From an uncultured Selenomonadales bacterium (lineage in GTDB: Bacteria; Bacillota; Negativicutes; Selenomonadales; Selenomonadaceae): 14,716 nt of DNA. A program made the position numbers and the translations under genes. Shown here piece by piece: positions 14,701 through 14,716 of the stretch. Below the pieces are notes generated by a model, which did not search any database, was not told the origin of the DNA, and worked only from the letters and a program-made list of their open reading frames with translations. The stretch is taken from positions 1 to 14,716 of the forward strand of contig CAMVAG010000026.1 of the NCBI GenBank assembly GCA_947165405.1, in the 5' to 3' direction. Numbering within the stretch: position 1 is the first letter of the stretch; each line of letters starts with the position of its first letter.

Positions 14701-14716
14701 CTCTCGGCGCGATAAA
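8723..14716 (-). CDS. Giant repetitive RTX-like secreted protein, N terminus beyond the window
   Basis: At least 1,997 residues. The frame stays open to the window edge (upstream residues read FIAPRGGVLDVSNETVDKLV), so the start is outside. I do not recognise a named protein. The product is acidic, rich in Asp, Thr, Gly, Asn, Ser and Val, and almost free of Cys, as in surface or secreted adhesins. From the edge: long repeats of about 196 residues (residues 2 to about 400 and beyond), then shorter beta modules of the type VNGKxYxxx...VxGLxxLxxGxxV to about residue 1300. Next comes a segment near 1320-1380 (VDLSGDNDLALIES, VTVTAGEGTDTVVVRHNADV). Three clusters of degenerate RTX nonapeptides follow at about residues 1500-1920, and an 80-residue tail ends in REFVQK. 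RTX proteins usually leave by type I secretion using a C-terminal signal; no transporter genes are in the window. No membrane anchor is visible in this part. Function as an adhesin is inference. Confidence 0.8.
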   Translation of the reverse strand, partial: FIAPRGGVLDVSNETVDKLVLNDTTTPTKKLADLIVSDELTSLKGTSNATDIDSVTVAEGSTLNVDFATKVNAPSGTVTVNSQKYNAAAEIKIDSDGTTSTLYTGTVNLDDTNYPTVTATNDSSNLKVESGSVTVRAFEGEFVSIGDLDSGESFTFNGKTYTQSAVGLMNEEGEISEVLTGKTISIIDLNSAAWSNIIAPEDGTLDLKAVTTDAIVCDDISNPTERLAAFNFADGTLKDKGNAADTIKFADIADGASLTVDFATQVNAPIGTVTVNTKPYNGTTKLLIDANADGKTSTLTDGTVSLAKDDSVSTTTGNKIMLSDGDGITVTVSGETVTVNGLNTGDIFKVDDNTYKIATGGLIDTSGKFWTGKENYSDGLTLDALGLASNWTTVVIAKDGALTVNDNTLSNGDTSKIVDDLENPTKTFGTLTRDDDGKYSLKKDEDNELAGITVDGVKIDIANDLADVPLTIINSDGTKTVLAAKTSEKYTAFTIDATGNSPIVDNMNSIELSSGKFNLLDGQTLTLAEDFGNVEVTAGNGTFTVGNETFTIAELSDEAKVEFKFDTSGEVETVNGFEENSTATIDGITYTAPEDKAILHYTDVDGWYFDGNPYDEYTVTVDGSGNVLVPAGVKFRDVVSSGNTLAEDGTIKFAANLFKTPVTVINENATALKINDANDYTWAENFGKNSKAKFTGDGVEAESLADVAGTTFNLQGTNTITAGDTKITANADDSPVGIGSSGKSISLEKSAKVEAPADINLTLNAAPYEVNGVDFTASGTTSAVTTDNGVKLDLAASESITYDGMTLNSGTGMATMDNEDNITLTGGAVVTNATNRAVYVDGTVILDDKTINTTQTTKVTETTNGFDTEKRNVTVTGDDDGYTINLANDDVRGLEKIGNSNGVTVDGLYTSTVKTDKAGSFTTNDKTFIYSNDAVTYRFRNGSLSAIDSVNSVIGDFIDNIAVNGDPIKVVGESDEPVTVLGDRRSVDKVEVNSAGVFEVSGKTYEILDDDSFAFDMSKGKVTGIESLESGSLVISQKESGFNVNDEKITLSGNTSPVTLGIDDSEISSVSGLDGTINGLKNATVYDLTSAVINDKIIDVSNTDDFDVLVSGGKAKEISGITDGATVNSAPEMTIGAENGTFTFVTDEYTLNDTLDAVFDFLTDENSRVRGLDNFSGSVSGSFDGFTINGKTLNLADQNVTVETDGENITNIIGLESGGSIDGEIGDTSLVIPEGEITINGTGFKLEGDEDGATLSGNGSVISGLDKDATLSIDKSGTYEIDGKSFDIQAGDSITANRDGAYKIDPKDPPITEKTDAEDILARGDNPVYIDSTSSGASAVDLSGDNDLALIESPDARVTVTAGEGTDTVVVRHNADVTVDLDEDGGTLIIPTKGNVTLENYDGDNASVKTYEYSNIVGAVKSNEIKFGDGTMTLGDAIVTFDPEAGNIGSTTANLVNAHGEKQPVAFTHDGGGTIDTSDSTENYLIKGNYAESTDDTQKSGGSSIVAGIGNDTILAGAGDYVDAGNGSNQIYLTDRDLRRSVSEGATILLGDNGSDTVHNFSSGFDGSDDQILIKDLSALAFDYGAADLVMKSGGAQITFDSPTGDNETAYEIKLTDGTNEYNAAIAKENETIQVGDDSAANVFFGNEKGISFSEFTGSVEVNLNEATGNLNGRTAQFFGIDKVEAGAGNSSLIGAADTPNTLIAGTGNSSIWSNSGKDLMVGNTSEDKNGSTTFYYMPGDGRDTIQNFDFMTGTTDVTADYVQFDDYSGVTEVLLRGDDVVIGINNSKDDYLTIVDAKGKSFHVNDDLIAKVDAPLVEYDGFTNCYVGIGNNVTMSVGANMGDVAIWLSDDLLEYHGIRYDGDFRTIDASQATGNNTLAGNEFDNLIIGGAGSNSIWGGYASSNDTLVGGTGQNTFFFALENGHDVIQCAHDGDVVSLEDIFYDNIVRADVTDGGTFIELNDGSSLEIQSTANIDYRLQDGSTYTVDRTNREFVQK
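8961..10216 (-). repeat. Three clusters of degenerate RTX-like glycine-rich repeats in the giant protein
   Basis: Cluster 1 (10118-10216) reads GIGNDTILAGAGDYVDAGNG. Cluster 2 (9544-9679) holds EAGAGNSSLIGA and IAGTGNSSIWSNSGKD. Cluster 3 (8961-9091) holds IIGGAGSNSIWGGY and LVGGTGQNTFFF. These resemble the RTX nonapeptide GGxGxDxUx, but the calcium-ligand Asp is kept clearly only in GIGNDTIL and is Ser or Asn elsewhere. After each cluster comes a spacer of the type GDGRDTIQNFDF or NGHDVIQCAHDGD, as in many RTX proteins. Confidence 0.7.
10880..12060 (-). repeat. Short beta-type modules in the middle of the giant protein
   Basis: A recurrent phrase, hydrophobic-x-Gly-Leu/Ile followed by Gly-rich and a beta strand, appears at uneven spacing (roughly 40-60 residues): VRGLEKIGNSNGVTVDG, VTGIESLESGSLVIS, AKEISGITDGATVNS, VRGLDNFSGSVSG, IIGLESGGSIDG, VISGLDKDATLSID. 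Between them are F/ITxNGKxY/L strands (FEVSGKTYEI, FTINGKTLNL, YEIDGKSFDI). Isolated copies also occur nearer the N terminus (VTVNGLNTGDIFKVDD). This looks like a strand-loop-strand solenoid; the fold is inference. Confidence 0.6.
13280..14716 (-). repeat. Long tandem repeats of about 196 residues in the giant protein
   Basis: The phrase IAxxxGxLxV begins at 14713, 14125 and 13531, a spacing of 196 and 198 codons. The first two units share LNVDFATKVNAPSGTVTVN versus LTVDFATQVNAPIGTVTVN, followed by a Tyr and a TSTL...GTVxL segment. All three share a (D/N)xTxPTxxxxxL-like segment (TTTPTKKLADL, ISNPTERLAAF, LENPTKTFGTL). The third unit diverges after about 80 residues. More copies may lie beyond the edge. 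Confidence 0.7.

Overview
The window looks like chromosomal DNA from a flagellated Gram-negative Firmicute (Negativicutes, Selenomonas-like). It carries FlgA, the periplasmic chaperone for the flagellar P-ring, which implies an outer membrane. Beside it are Firmicute-style features: strong AGGAGG ribosome sites, a secreted 3D-domain cell-wall protein, and GTG and TTG starts. The taxonomic call is inference; no rRNA or other marker is present.

Layout. (1) 3-1523, minus strand: flgG then flgA, starting from a good sigma-A-type promoter at 1593-1621. The flgG/flgA junction is a run of 7-bp ATGCGNA units that puts possible start codons in all three frames. (2) 1666-2735, plus strand: a divergent secreted protein with two peptidoglycan-binding domains and a 3D domain, with its own extended -10 promoter and intrinsic terminator. 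(3) 2752-4580, minus strand: a compact redox operon of a divergent aldo/keto reductase with two Fe-S motifs, a 61-residue protein of unknown function, and a flavodoxin. (4) 4581-4860: intergenic DNA with several strong inverted repeats, one of them a minus-strand terminator. (5) 4861-8640, minus strand: queD-queE followed without a gap by two tandem, about 80% identical TibC/Aah-type protein O-heptosyltransferases (BAHT family). (6) 8657-8703: a terminator-like hairpin that abuts the queD ribosome site. (7) 8723-14716, minus strand: one very large repetitive acidic secreted-type protein with degenerate RTX-like repeats near its C terminus. Its reading frame is open to the right edge of the window, so its N terminus is missing.

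How the parts may work together. queD and queE supply two steps of 7-deazaguanine (preQ0/queuosine) synthesis. The two heptosyltransferases resemble enzymes that glycosylate the strand-loop-strand passenger of autotransporter adhesins. A giant beta-repeat surface-type protein lies immediately upstream, separated only by queDE and a hairpin, and no clear promoter is visible between them. This makes the giant protein a reasonable candidate substrate. A glycosylated RTX-like adhesin encoded with two BAHT paralogues is the most interesting hypothesis here, but it remains inference.
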